DNA of 64,000 bases, taken from contig JAQVCP010000009.1 of assembly GCA_028689735.1 (NCBI GenBank), positions 1 to 64,000 on the forward strand, written 5' to 3'. Each line of letters starts with the position of its first letter. Positions within the stretch are counted from its first letter, which is position 1. The position numbers and the translations under genes were made by a program. The notes beneath the pieces are model-generated. The model was given only the letters and a program-made list of their open reading frames with translations, ran no database searches and had not been told where the DNA came from. This stretch comes from Hespellia sp. (GTDB lineage Bacteria > Bacillota > Clostridia > Lachnospirales > Lachnospiraceae). Below, one piece after another: positions 21,353-29,605 of this stretch.

Positions 21353-21385
21353 AACAACCATCTTCATATGCAAAAGATGGTTGTT
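21353..21385 (-). terminator. Terminator of the recombinase operon
   Basis: AACAACCATCTT (21353-21364) pairs perfectly with AAGATGGTTGTT (21374-21385) and is followed on the minus strand by a run of seven T. It lies 21 bases past the stop of the first recombinase. Confidence 0.88.
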
Positions 21386-21405
21386 AAATGCTAATTTGAT
21401 ATTTA

Positions 21406-22977
21406 TTACCCTTGGACTACTGCACCGTTCTTGAAGGTAAATCTTACATCATCTTTGGAGTAGACCGTTACATAATCGATGAGGCTACTCCACAATCCTT
21501 CATCAAATTCCTGAATAATTCCTTCTATATTAGTAAGCGTATTAATGTAATTTTTAAACTGTTCTTCCTTTGCTTGCCTACTATTAATCTGTTCTGTTAT
21601 CTTTTCGTACTCTGCTTTTACTGATTCATAGCGATTTGCAAGGCTGTCATACCTCTCTTGGTATTCGGTTTGATTCTGAACTGTTCTTGCATTCTCATCA
21701 ACAAGTTTCTGCGTCAGTTCAACAAGGACGTTCATCTCATCCAGATGCTCCGCTTGGTTCTTTTCCATTTCCGAGGTATCGCATATGGTCTGCATCATCA
21801 GTTTTGTATTGGCTATTAACTCTTCTTTCTCTGTAAGAATTTCATTAGCAGCCTTGATGAACATGGTCTTGATTTCCTCTTCTGTCAAATGAGGAGTCTG
21901 ACATTTCTCATCCCCTTCGAATTTATGATTGCAGCGAAAGATAACCTTTCGGTACTTGCTTGTCGAATGCCAGACCTTTGACCCATACCAACTTCCACAC
22001 TCTCCGCATTTTATCTTTGAAGAAAATATTCCCACACCGCTGTATCTTCCATTCATTCCCTTGCGTCTTAGAATCTCCGCTTGAACCAAATCAAATGTAT
22101 CCGATGGGATAATCGCTTCATGATGCCCCTCCACATAATACTGCGGTATCTCTCCGCTGTTCTTGACTTGCTTCTTGGTTAAGAAATCCGAAGTGTAATA
22201 CTTCTGCAGGAGTGCATCTCCTTTGTATTTTTCATTTGTCAGAATGCTTTCTACCGTACCCTGATACCATTTATCTTTACCACCGGGTGTTTTAATCCCC
22301 CTATTGGTCAGTTCCTTTGCAATTGCGTGAAAGGATAATCCACTTAAGAATAATTTGTATATCAGCTTGACCGTCACTGCCTGCTCATGGTTCACTACAA
22401 ATTCTCCATTCTCACCTTTATCATATCCAAGGAACATCCCAAATGCTATGCTGCCCTGCCCGTCTGCAAATTTCTTTCTATGGCCCCATGTAGTATTTTC
22501 CGAAATGCTTCGGCTCTCCTCCTGTGCAAGGGAACTCATAATTGTAATCAGCAGTTCGCCCTTGGCATCAAGTGTCCATATATTTTCCTTCTCAAAATAA
22601 ATCTCAATGCCTTTTTCTTTCAGTTTTCTTACCGTAACAAGGGAATCAACAGTGTTTCGAGCGAAACGGCTGACGGATTTTGTAATGATCAGGTCTATCT
22701 TGCCTGCTAAAGCATCCTCGACCATTTGATTGAATCCGGCTCTATGCTTGGTGCTTGTGGCGGTAATTCCGTCATCGCTATACATTCCAACGAACTCCCA
22801 ATCATCCCGGCTTTGGATGTAATTCGTATAATATTCATTCTGGGCTTCAAAGCTGGATGCCTGTTCTTCATGGTCTGTAGAAACACGGGCATAGCCTGCA
22901 ACTTTCCTTTTCCTTACTTCTGTGACTTTTTGCTTTCGCTTATTTAATGTCGCAGGTATCTTCGTAACTGTAGCCAT
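21406..22977 (-). CDS. Large serine recombinase (second gene of the pair)
   Basis: A 523-residue recombinase. The resolvase catalytic domain is at about 24-165 with the nucleophile Ser33 in GYARVSTD and conserved arginines in KSVSRFARNTVDSL. The Recombinase DNA-binding domain follows, then a zinc ribbon (CGECGSWYGSK ... CNHKFEGDEKC) at about 320-350 and a long coiled coil at 380-470. This is the layout of phage integrases such as those of A118 and phiC31. It starts inside the end of the other recombinase gene (38-base overlap) with GGGAGGT before its ATG, so both are made from one mRNA. Which of the two performs integration cannot be decided. Confidence 0.93.
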   Translation of the reverse strand: MATVTKIPATLNKRKQKVTEVRKRKVAGYARVSTDHEEQASSFEAQNEYYTNYIQSRDDWEFVGMYSDDGITATSTKHRAGFNQMVEDALAGKIDLIITKSVSRFARNTVDSLVTVRKLKEKGIEIYFEKENIWTLDAKGELLITIMSSLAQEESRSISENTTWGHRKKFADGQGSIAFGMFLGYDKGENGEFVVNHEQAVTVKLIYKLFLSGLSFHAIAKELTNRGIKTPGGKDKWYQGTVESILTNEKYKGDALLQKYYTSDFLTKKQVKNSGEIPQYYVEGHHEAIIPSDTFDLVQAEILRRKGMNGRYSGVGIFSSKIKCGECGSWYGSKVWHSTSKYRKVIFRCNHKFEGDEKCQTPHLTEEEIKTMFIKAANEILTEKEELIANTKLMMQTICDTSEMEKNQAEHLDEMNVLVELTQKLVDENARTVQNQTEYQERYDSLANRYESVKAEYEKITEQINSRQAKEEQFKNYINTLTNIEGIIQEFDEGLWSSLIDYVTVYSKDDVRFTFKNGAVVQG

Positions 22978-24595
22978 TGTTTGTACCTCCCAACTTGATT
23001 TTTATGATTTTACCTTTCTTTGTCTTAATGGTAAGAACCCTATTTGTGCTAAAGGTCATGCATTCAACCGTGGCATTGAGTTTTTCTTCACTAAAGGACT
23101 CCCACTCCAAAACCTCTGTAAGTGTCTCTTTTAAAAAGTCTTCACGAATACCTCTCTGCCTGCAGCCATTCTTTTCTGATGTGCATCTCCAAAAATTGAC
23201 CCTTTTGCCTCGATACTTTTCCATGTATTTCCGCAATGGTTCTCCGCAGTTCTCGCAGATTATCATTGTCCCGAAAGCAGTACCCTTGGCATGGTACGCT
23301 TGCATCTTTTTTGTCATATTAGCCTTCCTTCTCTTATCCCAACTCTCATGTCGTAGATTGGATTGCCACTCCATTGGAATAGTCCGACCATCCTTCATAT
23401 GAAAGATAACTTTGCCCGCCCCCGGCACTGTAATCTGCTCCACTTTCGCATTAAACTCATCTTCCTCAAAAGCATCCAGTTCAAGCACATTACAGCAAAG
23501 TCTCAATAAAATGGTTTCTGGAATCTGCTTGTTGTTATCACAAATCCCACTTTTCTTTCCATTGCAGACCCAATAGCGTGTTCTTGTTCCATCGCTGTGC
23601 GTTTGGGTTCTCCTGCGATTAAAACTCCGTCCGCAGCGTTCACATTTGATTTTTGCAGAAAAGCAGTTGATTCCAAGGTTCTCGCAATTCAGCACACCAA
23701 GTTCCCTGCGCCTATCCATCTCTGCCTGAACCCTTTCAAATGTCTCCATATCAATAATCGCCTCATGGCTATTTTCGATATAGTACTGTGGCAATTCTCC
23801 GTTGTTAACCTTGCTCACTTTTGTAATTGGGTCTTCAATGTAGGTCTTTTGACACAAAAAATTCCCCGTGTATGTAATGTTCGTAAGAATCTTATAAATC
23901 GTTCCGCATTGGAATGGGTTGCCATTGATGGAGTAATATCCATCTTTCGTCAATGTTTCTGCAAGCGGAATAAGTTTTTTCCCGTTCAGATACTCTCCAA
24001 AAATTCTTCTCACGATTTGAGCTTCATCTTCATCGATAACCATCGTATCGCCTTCCCAAACGTAACCAAGAATGCGGAAATGAAAATGTGGCTGCCCTTT
24101 TTCATATTTCTTCTGGAATGACCACTTGATGTTGTCACTCATAGAACGGCTTTCTTCCTGTGCAAATGATGCGAGCAGGGTCAGCATTAATTCTCCGTCA
24201 TCTGACATGGAATTGATTTTCTCTCTTTCAAACCATACCGCAACACCGATGTCTTTTAGATGCCTGACGGTTTCCAAAAGGTCGACCGTATTTCTTGCGA
24301 AACGGCTGATTGCCTTCACAATTACCATATCAATTTTTCCGGCATCGCAATCTGCTATAAGTCTGTTGAAGCCATCTCGCTTTTCTGCAATGGTTCCTGT
24401 AATACCTTCATCGCAGTAAACCCCTGCATAAACCCATTCAGGATTTTTTTGAATCAGGGAACTGTAGTAACTGACTTGGGCAGATAAGGAATGCAATAAT
24501 CGCTCCGAATCCTTCGAAACACGAGCATAAGCTGCCACTCTTTTTCGCTGTATGAATCTGGGCTGTATTGGCTGTATCTTGCTTATTTTCGGCAT
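22940..24595 (-). CDS. Large serine recombinase (first gene of the pair)
   Basis: A 551-residue serine recombinase, clearly different from its neighbour. The catalytic domain has Ser27 in AAYARVSKDS and VKAISRFARNTVDLLETVRH; two zinc-ribbon clusters follow, CERCGRSFNRRR and CENCGEPLRKYM with C...C partners. The start at 24595 (MPKISK) was chosen because AAGGAGG lies 7 bases before it. Two recombinases in tandem recall the CcrA/CcrB pair of SCC elements; a heteromeric or division-of-labour mechanism is an inference. Confidence 0.92.
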   Translation of the reverse strand: MPKISKIQPIQPRFIQRKRVAAYARVSKDSERLLHSLSAQVSYYSSLIQKNPEWVYAGVYCDEGITGTIAEKRDGFNRLIADCDAGKIDMVIVKAISRFARNTVDLLETVRHLKDIGVAVWFEREKINSMSDDGELMLTLLASFAQEESRSMSDNIKWSFQKKYEKGQPHFHFRILGYVWEGDTMVIDEDEAQIVRRIFGEYLNGKKLIPLAETLTKDGYYSINGNPFQCGTIYKILTNITYTGNFLCQKTYIEDPITKVSKVNNGELPQYYIENSHEAIIDMETFERVQAEMDRRRELGVLNCENLGINCFSAKIKCERCGRSFNRRRTQTHSDGTRTRYWVCNGKKSGICDNNKQIPETILLRLCCNVLELDAFEEDEFNAKVEQITVPGAGKVIFHMKDGRTIPMEWQSNLRHESWDKRRKANMTKKMQAYHAKGTAFGTMIICENCGEPLRKYMEKYRGKRVNFWRCTSEKNGCRQRGIREDFLKETLTEVLEWESFSEEKLNATVECMTFSTNRVLTIKTKKGKIIKIKLGGTNNGYSYEDTCDIK

Positions 24596-24639
24596 ATAAT
24601 CCCTCCTTGTCAGTGTCACATTTTCCCGTACTATCGCAC

Positions 24640-24816
24640 TTATATCAAGTGTATATCCGCAAATAAACTACCCAAAGATGGAGCGTATTTTCTGGTAAAA
24701 ATTGTATCAATCTGAGCATACTCATCCTTGTTAATAACCCCCTGTTTTAAGAGACCCTTGGCAATATTCATCGTGGCCAGATACAACTTTTCGTTCCTGA
24801 ATTCCTTATCTGTCAT
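24640..24816 (-). CDS. SHOCT-like small protein
   Basis: A 58-residue protein, MTDKEFRNEKLYLATMNIAK onward, with the short C-terminal helix pair GLLKQGVINKDEYAQIDTIF typical of SHOCT-type domains that often accompany serine recombinases in Firmicute mobile elements. GGAGGT precedes the ATG. Its start overlaps the end of the zinc-ribbon HTH gene by 11 bases. The longer open frame upstream is a shadow of that gene. Confidence 0.7.
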   Translation of the reverse strand: MTDKEFRNEKLYLATMNIAKGLLKQGVINKDEYAQIDTIFTRKYAPSLGSLFADIHLI

Positions 24817-25240
24817 CCAAACCACCTCCGAATCTGTCAGCAATATAACACTCATGGCTGCAGTACTTGCGGTTTGCGTTGCCATACACAATAAAAGGCT
24901 TTTTGCAATGAGGACATATGAATTCATAGTTTGCCTTACGATTGACCTTATCCAGATTTTTGTTCCACCATATGTTCCTACATTTATCTGAACAGAACTT
25001 CTTCTGCTTTCTTCCCGGATTCTGTTCCACAGGCTTTCCGCAGCACAGGCAGAAATGTTCTCCATTATCTGAGGGCATGATGTCCTTAGGGGCAATTACC
25101 TCTTTGGATCCAGTCAGATTGTTCCGTCTGCAAAATGATTTCACTGTATTCTCTGATACTTCGAGTGCCTGAGCAATTCTGATATACCCATACCCTTCGT
25201 TTCGCAGTTTTACTATTTGTTCCTTCTGTTGATTGGTCAT
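24806..25240 (-). CDS. Helix-turn-helix protein with two zinc-ribbon-like cysteine clusters
   Basis: A 144-residue protein. Residues 1-45 form a helix-turn-helix of sigma-region-4 type (LRNEGYGYIRIAQALEVSEN, then KSFCRRN). Cysteine clusters follow: CLCCGKPV with CSDKCRN (about 64-95), and CPHCKKPF with CSHECY (about 112-135). It is typical of recombinase operons in Firmicute elements and may regulate integration. The start at 25240 has GGAGGTG 9 bases upstream. The conserved bipartite motif (copy A) lies just upstream, so the motif, this gene and both recombinases probably form one regulated unit. Confidence 0.78.
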   Translation of the reverse strand: MTNQQKEQIVKLRNEGYGYIRIAQALEVSENTVKSFCRRNNLTGSKEVIAPKDIMPSDNGEHFCLCCGKPVEQNPGRKQKKFCSDKCRNIWWNKNLDKVNRKANYEFICPHCKKPFIVYGNANRKYCSHECYIADRFGGGLDDR

Positions 25241-25287
25241 GCTACACCTCCATGAAATAATCGAGGAGCAATCGTTATGTGATTTCC

Positions 25288-25327
25288 CCTTCAACTTCCT
25301 ATGGACACGAATCGTTAATTTGGGCGG
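25288..25327 (-). promoter_or_regulatory. Bipartite phage motif, copy A (upstream of the recombinase operon)
   Basis: On the minus strand CCGCCCAAA (25327-25319) is followed after 11 bases by TGTCCATAGGAA (25307-25296) and then GTTGAAGG. The same two blocks with the same 11-base spacing occur three more times near 56.6-56.8 kb. The copy points toward the gene at 25240. Confidence 0.7.
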
Positions 25328-25475
25328 TGCTTTTTTAAGATTCTCCATCATCGTTAAAGGGTATCTCCTTCTGACAGGGATGTAGCCGAATTTCATTTAT
25401 TCCGATTTTTTACCCAAATTTATTAATTTGTGATATTCTATTTGTATAAAAACAATGGGGATAAGGTAGAGAGAA

Positions 25476-25883
25476 ATGAGAAAAGCAATAATTCTTCTGG
25501 CTGTGGCATTTACGATGATATTTAGCCAAGGATGCCAGTCTAAAGAAACAGTAACTACTCCAGATGCAGTGAGTAGCTATTCGACAAATAACGACACACA
25601 TCTGACCATAGTAGCTAACCAGGAAGTAACAGAGAAAGAGGCATTTGCAAAAGAACTACTTACCATGTGCAAGGAGAATTCCTTTCATACAATCAAGTTT
25701 TCAACGGATAAGGGGAATCTGACGAGTGTTACTATGACCGTGTATCAAGATAGAGACAGCATCGAAGGGAATGACCCCATCATGCGTGTAGAATATAAAC
25801 CAATCGAGTATGGGAAAGACTACAATATTATTGATGACCCAGACAAGTTCGAACTGTATGTTGATGACGAATTGATTTCATAA
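25476..25883 (+). CDS. Small lipoprotein carried by the prophage
   Basis: A 135-residue secreted lipoprotein. The first 20 residues are a signal peptide (MRKAIILLAVAFTMIFSQGC) ending in a lipobox-like FSQGC with the lipidated Cys20. The mature part has no recognised domain; it is acidic and ends KFELYVDDELIS. It is on the opposite strand to the flanking phage genes, between lysis and integration modules, where lysogenic conversion genes are often found. It may be expressed in the lysogen and act at the cell surface. Ribosome-binding site GGTAGAGAG is moderate. Confidence 0.72.
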   Translation: MRKAIILLAVAFTMIFSQGCQSKETVTTPDAVSSYSTNNDTHLTIVANQEVTEKEAFAKELLTMCKENSFHTIKFSTDKGNLTSVTMTVYQDRDSIEGNDPIMRVEYKPIEYGKDYNIIDDPDKFELYVDDELIS

Positions 25884-25889
25884 AAAAAT

Positions 25890-25931
25890 AAGGCTCAGTA
25901 TCACTGAAATTTATCAGCGATACTGAGCCTT
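25890..25931. terminator. Bidirectional terminator between lipoprotein and endolysin genes
   Basis: AAGGCTCAGTATC (25890-25902) pairs with its complement (25919-25931), with an inner CTGA/TCAG helix. On the minus strand it is followed by TTATTTTTTTATG, so it ends the long leftward late operon. It can also end the lipoprotein transcript. Confidence 0.85.
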
Positions 25932-25938
25932 GTCTGTC

Positions 25939-27477
25939 TTATATTCTATTTGCATAATCCAAAGAAATCCATCCGGCACCGCTTTTCAGCTTGCCCCATC
26001 TTGTTGCACCTTCCCCATTTGCTTCTTCCACAATGGTAAAAGCACCGATTCCAGTGTAATTCCCGGTCTTTCCATAATTCGTGCCGGGACCTTTCCGAAT
26101 GTTAAGGTCTGTGATTGTAACACGAACCATATACGGCTGGAATGCTGAATAGATTGCATTCCCATGTTCATCAAAGACAGAATATCCCGGATTCTCCTTC
26201 GCACACTGCTTTGCATTATCTAGATTATGGAATGCACCCTTCTGCGTTTTTGCATCTGCCCAGCTCGTTCTAACACGATACCAAACTTCTGCATTCTCCG
26301 GGGTCTGCTCTGTAGTATTGAACTTCTCCAAATTCCAACGCTCGATGATATTGCACAGTTTGCTGACATAAGAGACATCTGTTGCATATCCGCCATCTTT
26401 GATTAACTGTGCTGCCCTCTTATAATCGAGACAGCCTTTCAGTCCTTCATATCTCAGCTTACTACCATTCTTTGCTCCAAGTAGGTATGCGGAATGGTCT
26501 CCAAGGGAATCTTCAATGGATCCATATTTTCTGAAATCTGCGGTGATGGTATACGCCGTTCCATCTTCCTTCTGTTCTTTGGTTTCCTTCTTATAGATAG
26601 ATTTTCCATCCCAAGTACTGCCAGACCATGTATTGCCAGAAAGACTTGTCTTCATTCCAAAGATATTATTTGCATTCTTAGCAAGTTCCGTGCTGCCATA
26701 GCCAGACTCTAAAATTGCCTGCGCAGTTGTAATGCTTGCAAGGATACCACTCTTTCTCATATCTGCCGTTGCCATCTTTCCGACTTTCTCGACAAATTTC
26801 GACTCATCAGAGTCACCAGCTTGTACCCCGTTATTACTGTAGACTGCTTTTCCGTTCCAATCGAACACAGTATAGCCTACTTCGCAGGCATTCTTTGCAT
26901 TCTGAAGAACAGCATATGCTCCTGTCTGTGATTTTGCATCTGCCCATGTCTTTCTGGCACGATACAAGTTCTGCGTAGCTGGTGCTGTTGATGGTGTTCC
27001 AATCTGTCTTTTAAATTCATTCCACATTCCCTTTGCACGAATCTGGCTTGGACAGTTCTTCGCACATACATCATAATGCTGAATAACACGGTCAGCTGGA
27101 ATGCCTGTCTCTGCCATCAGCTGCTTAACCAATGCTACGGTATTGGCGAATGCCTTATCAAAGTTATAACCTGCCTGTACGCACATTTCTACACCAATGG
27201 TGTTCTTGTTATTGGCTGTTCCAAATAACCGACCGTCATAATTCACTCCAACATGCCAACAGCCTCTGTTATGAGGTGCTGCCTGATAAGCAGTATCCGT
27301 ATCATCCGTATAATAATGGACTGACATATTATCAAAATTCCCATTATATTGGGCAGTTGCATGACGCTTTGCATCTGCACCTGCCGCAAAATTATCTGTG
27401 TTATGAACAACAATATACTGTGGATTGTTACTCGCATAGGTATTGTTGTTCGACACATAACTGCGATTAATGTTCAT
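25939..27477 (-). CDS. Bifunctional endolysin: amidase plus glucosaminidase with SH3 domain
   Basis: A 512-residue lysin. Residues 20-160 are an N-acetylmuramoyl-L-alanine amidase_2 domain with zinc ligands His25, His134 and Cys142 (VVHNTD, VIQHYDVCAKNCP). Residues about 225-385 are a glucosaminidase (LytG/FlgJ-like) with catalytic Glu257 in AILESGYGS. A roughly 43-residue unit (YRARKTWADAKSQTGAY at 172-188; YRVRTSWADAKTQKGAF at 400-416) occurs before and after it. Residues 450-510 form a bacterial SH3 domain (LNIRKGPGTNYGKTG) for wall binding. The start at 27477 has AGGAGG at 8 bases. It is the last gene of the late operon and overlaps the holin gene by 11 bases. Confidence 0.93.
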   Translation of the reverse strand: MNINRSYVSNNNTYASNNPQYIVVHNTDNFAAGADAKRHATAQYNGNFDNMSVHYYTDDTDTAYQAAPHNRGCWHVGVNYDGRLFGTANNKNTIGVEMCVQAGYNFDKAFANTVALVKQLMAETGIPADRVIQHYDVCAKNCPSQIRAKGMWNEFKRQIGTPSTAPATQNLYRARKTWADAKSQTGAYAVLQNAKNACEVGYTVFDWNGKAVYSNNGVQAGDSDESKFVEKVGKMATADMRKSGILASITTAQAILESGYGSTELAKNANNIFGMKTSLSGNTWSGSTWDGKSIYKKETKEQKEDGTAYTITADFRKYGSIEDSLGDHSAYLLGAKNGSKLRYEGLKGCLDYKRAAQLIKDGGYATDVSYVSKLCNIIERWNLEKFNTTEQTPENAEVWYRVRTSWADAKTQKGAFHNLDNAKQCAKENPGYSVFDEHGNAIYSAFQPYMVRVTITDLNIRKGPGTNYGKTGNYTGIGAFTIVEEANGEGATRWGKLKSGAGWISLDYANRI

Positions 27478-27691
27478 CTGTATCCTCCTCTTCCGTTGTC
27501 TGGTCAACGGCAGCCGCATCCACCATTCCCTCGCCAATGATATAAGCAATAAGTGTTGCTCCTGCCATAATGATAGAAATCACCTGTGTTACGGTGCTTT
27601 CAGATACTTGGAAAGCTAAAAGTAGCGGTGTGACAAATCCACATACCGCTACCCAAAACTTTCTGCTTGTTAACTTTTCCTTCCAATTCAT
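27467..27691 (-). CDS. Small holin-like membrane protein
   Basis: A 74-residue protein with two hydrophobic segments (FWVAVCGFVTPLLLAF at 12-27; VISIIMAGATLIAYIIGE at 37-54) and an acidic tail EEEDTDEH. Size, two-helix topology and place directly before the endolysin fit a phage holin or holin partner. It could also be an antiholin to the larger holin upstream. Confidence 0.75.
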   Translation of the reverse strand: MNWKEKLTSRKFWVAVCGFVTPLLLAFQVSESTVTQVISIIMAGATLIAYIIGEGMVDAAAVDQTTEEEDTDEH

Positions 27692-27711
27692 AATGAACTC
27701 CTTCCTGCGGA

Positions 27712-28116
27712 TTACTCCTCCGCCTTGTCATGTAACTGTTCCAAAACTGTCTTGATTTTTTCCGGGATAGGCAATCCAAGTCTTCCTGCATTCTCCAAAA
27801 GGGATACACCCTCATTGGAAATGTAGAAGAAAATGATTGCTGTTCTTAATACACTGCCGGTCCCGATCACGTTAACATCGAGAATGTTCGCAATCCCTAC
27901 TAACAGGAAAATCAACACTTTTCGACATATTCCACGAAATCCGACTTCACTCGACAATGTGTGGTCTGCAATGGCACACATCACACCTGTGATATAGTCA
28001 ATGACCACAAATGCTAACAGGGCATAAAACAGACCGTCACAACCGCCAATGAAATACCCCAGCCACCCGCCAATTCCTGTAAAGACAAACTGAATAGAAT
28101 TCCAAAACTCCTTCAT
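27712..28116 (-). CDS. Phage holin (holin_4 / toxin secretion type)
   Basis: A 134-residue membrane protein with about three hydrophobic segments. LLAFVVIDYITGVMCAI and SEVGFRGICRKVLIFLLVGI are the family hallmarks. It should form the membrane lesions that release the endolysin. The start at 28116 (MKEFWNS) has GGAGGAG upstream. Confidence 0.88.
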   Translation of the reverse strand: MKEFWNSIQFVFTGIGGWLGYFIGGCDGLFYALLAFVVIDYITGVMCAIADHTLSSEVGFRGICRKVLIFLLVGIANILDVNVIGTGSVLRTAIIFFYISNEGVSLLENAGRLGLPIPEKIKTVLEQLHDKAEE

Positions 28117-28153
28117 ACAGCACTCCTCCATTTCTGATTTTTTTGTATGAAAA

Positions 28154-28179
28154 AAGCGACTGCCGTTAAGCAATCGCTT
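28154..28179 (-). terminator. Hairpin terminator between tail genes and lysis cassette
   Basis: AAGCGACTGC (28154-28163) pairs with GCAATCGCTT (28170-28179) with one mismatch; on the minus strand a run of six T follows. It should lower expression of the lysis genes relative to the tail genes. Confidence 0.7.
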
Positions 28180-28191
28180 GATTCCAGATTA

Positions 28192-29592
28192 TTATTGTTC
28201 CTGAATAATATATGTGACCTTCATGGTCTTATCAGCAGTCTTTGTGACCGCCTCAGATAAATTGTTGATGGTTGCCAGATAGTTTGCTAGCATCACATAC
28301 CCATAGGTCGAATTCGAACCATAGCTCGCATAATACAAAAGTGGTCTACCAATCACTGGTGTATAGCAAGGTAAGGAACTACTGCCTGCCAGCCTCGCTG
28401 CCTCTGACTTCATAATTTCATTTGTATCTAAATTTGCAACATTTAAGACATAGTTGCTACTACCCGAATAATAATCAAAATAAACTCTCCCATTGATAGC
28501 CAACTCCGGGGAACCATTAAAAGTAGACATACCTGTCATTTTGAATTTCGTAACATTGGCTGCATTTCCTACTTCCATTTTGTAAAGATTATAAGGGCTG
28601 TTATACCCTCTCACTAATATGAATCCTCGATGTACGAAAGTACTTCGTGTTCCATTCATGTTAAGATTTTCATTTGTTGTATTTACCATTTCGTATTGTG
28701 CTACCGACCAATTCTTGACATTGATTTTAGTAACAAGAAACACTGCATTTGGTGTAACTTGATAATTTGGTGGCGATACAATATAAAGAAAGTCATCGTC
28801 ATAATTGTAGGAGCAGTAATTTGCATTGTTAAGGAGTGGTTTGCTCAGTTCAATCTCAACACTATCAACGAAATACTTTCTGTTATACGGATTTTCAATA
28901 ACTGACACACTCTTTAAATATGCTCTTCTTGAAATAATCGTTATTTTATTGGTGTTATCGATTCGGAAATAATATACCAGATCATTCTCTTCATCGATTA
29001 AAAACAGAAGTTCCGTTGTACCAATGGAGTATCCCGTGTATTTATCTCCAGTACTTCCCCCAGTATAATTCGGATGTGTATATTGGAGCGTTCCATCATC
29101 CACAGGTATCCCTAACATATAATTAGCATAAGGCACATCTTTTCCACCATATGAAGTAAACCCTGCATTCATGTGTGTAAGGCATACGCATGAAATTGTC
29201 CCATTCGCTTGAGAAGTTGTGAAATCATACACATACTTCATATAACGGTCTGTCATATTCAATTCACTTTCAGTCTGATTGTATCCACCTCGAAGTGTTC
29301 CTGTCGTATTGTTCTGGACACCATAGGATGCACAGCCAATCAGATTAGCGGTTGATGGAGCATACATATTTCTCGCATTCTCCTCAATCGGAGTATCAAA
29401 AAGCAGTAATCCACCCAAGAGTTTTTGATAGTATGGTGCAAAATCATTTAAGTTTTTATTTGGGGATTTTGCTAAACCTAATGGTTTAAAGATTTCAGCC
29501 AGCGCATCAGTGACCATGTTCTCTTCCAGAACCGTCTCCTTTTTCCCGGTGTTCACATCGGTCATCTCAATTATCATTTTTCCTTTTAGCAT
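28192..29592 (-). CDS. Phage tail tip or receptor-binding protein
   Basis: A 466-residue protein. The N-terminus (MLKGKMIIEMTDVNTGKKET) resembles phage structural attachment regions; the rest is rich in Tyr, Asn, Gly and beta-strand patterns, as in propeller-like host-binding proteins. Position at the end of the tail genes supports a host recognition role. The start at 29592 follows AAGGAGGGAAAGG. The exact fold is not recognised. Confidence 0.65.
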   Translation of the reverse strand: MLKGKMIIEMTDVNTGKKETVLEENMVTDALAEIFKPLGLAKSPNKNLNDFAPYYQKLLGGLLLFDTPIEENARNMYAPSTANLIGCASYGVQNNTTGTLRGGYNQTESELNMTDRYMKYVYDFTTSQANGTISCVCLTHMNAGFTSYGGKDVPYANYMLGIPVDDGTLQYTHPNYTGGSTGDKYTGYSIGTTELLFLIDEENDLVYYFRIDNTNKITIISRRAYLKSVSVIENPYNRKYFVDSVEIELSKPLLNNANYCSYNYDDDFLYIVSPPNYQVTPNAVFLVTKINVKNWSVAQYEMVNTTNENLNMNGTRSTFVHRGFILVRGYNSPYNLYKMEVGNAANVTKFKMTGMSTFNGSPELAINGRVYFDYYSGSSNYVLNVANLDTNEIMKSEAARLAGSSSLPCYTPVIGRPLLYYASYGSNSTYGYVMLANYLATINNLSEAVTKTADKTMKVTYIIQEQ

Positions 29593-29605
29593 TTCCTTTC
29601 CCTCC

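Noticed and set aside
24817..25095. Longer version of the SHOCT-like gene with a start at 25095
   Set aside because: The extra part is the zinc-ribbon HTH gene read in another frame; the start at 24816 has a good ribosome-binding site.
25241..25396. N-terminal extension of the zinc-ribbon HTH gene
   Set aside because: It would translate through motif copy A; the ATG at 25240 has GGAGGTG and gives the usual protein start.
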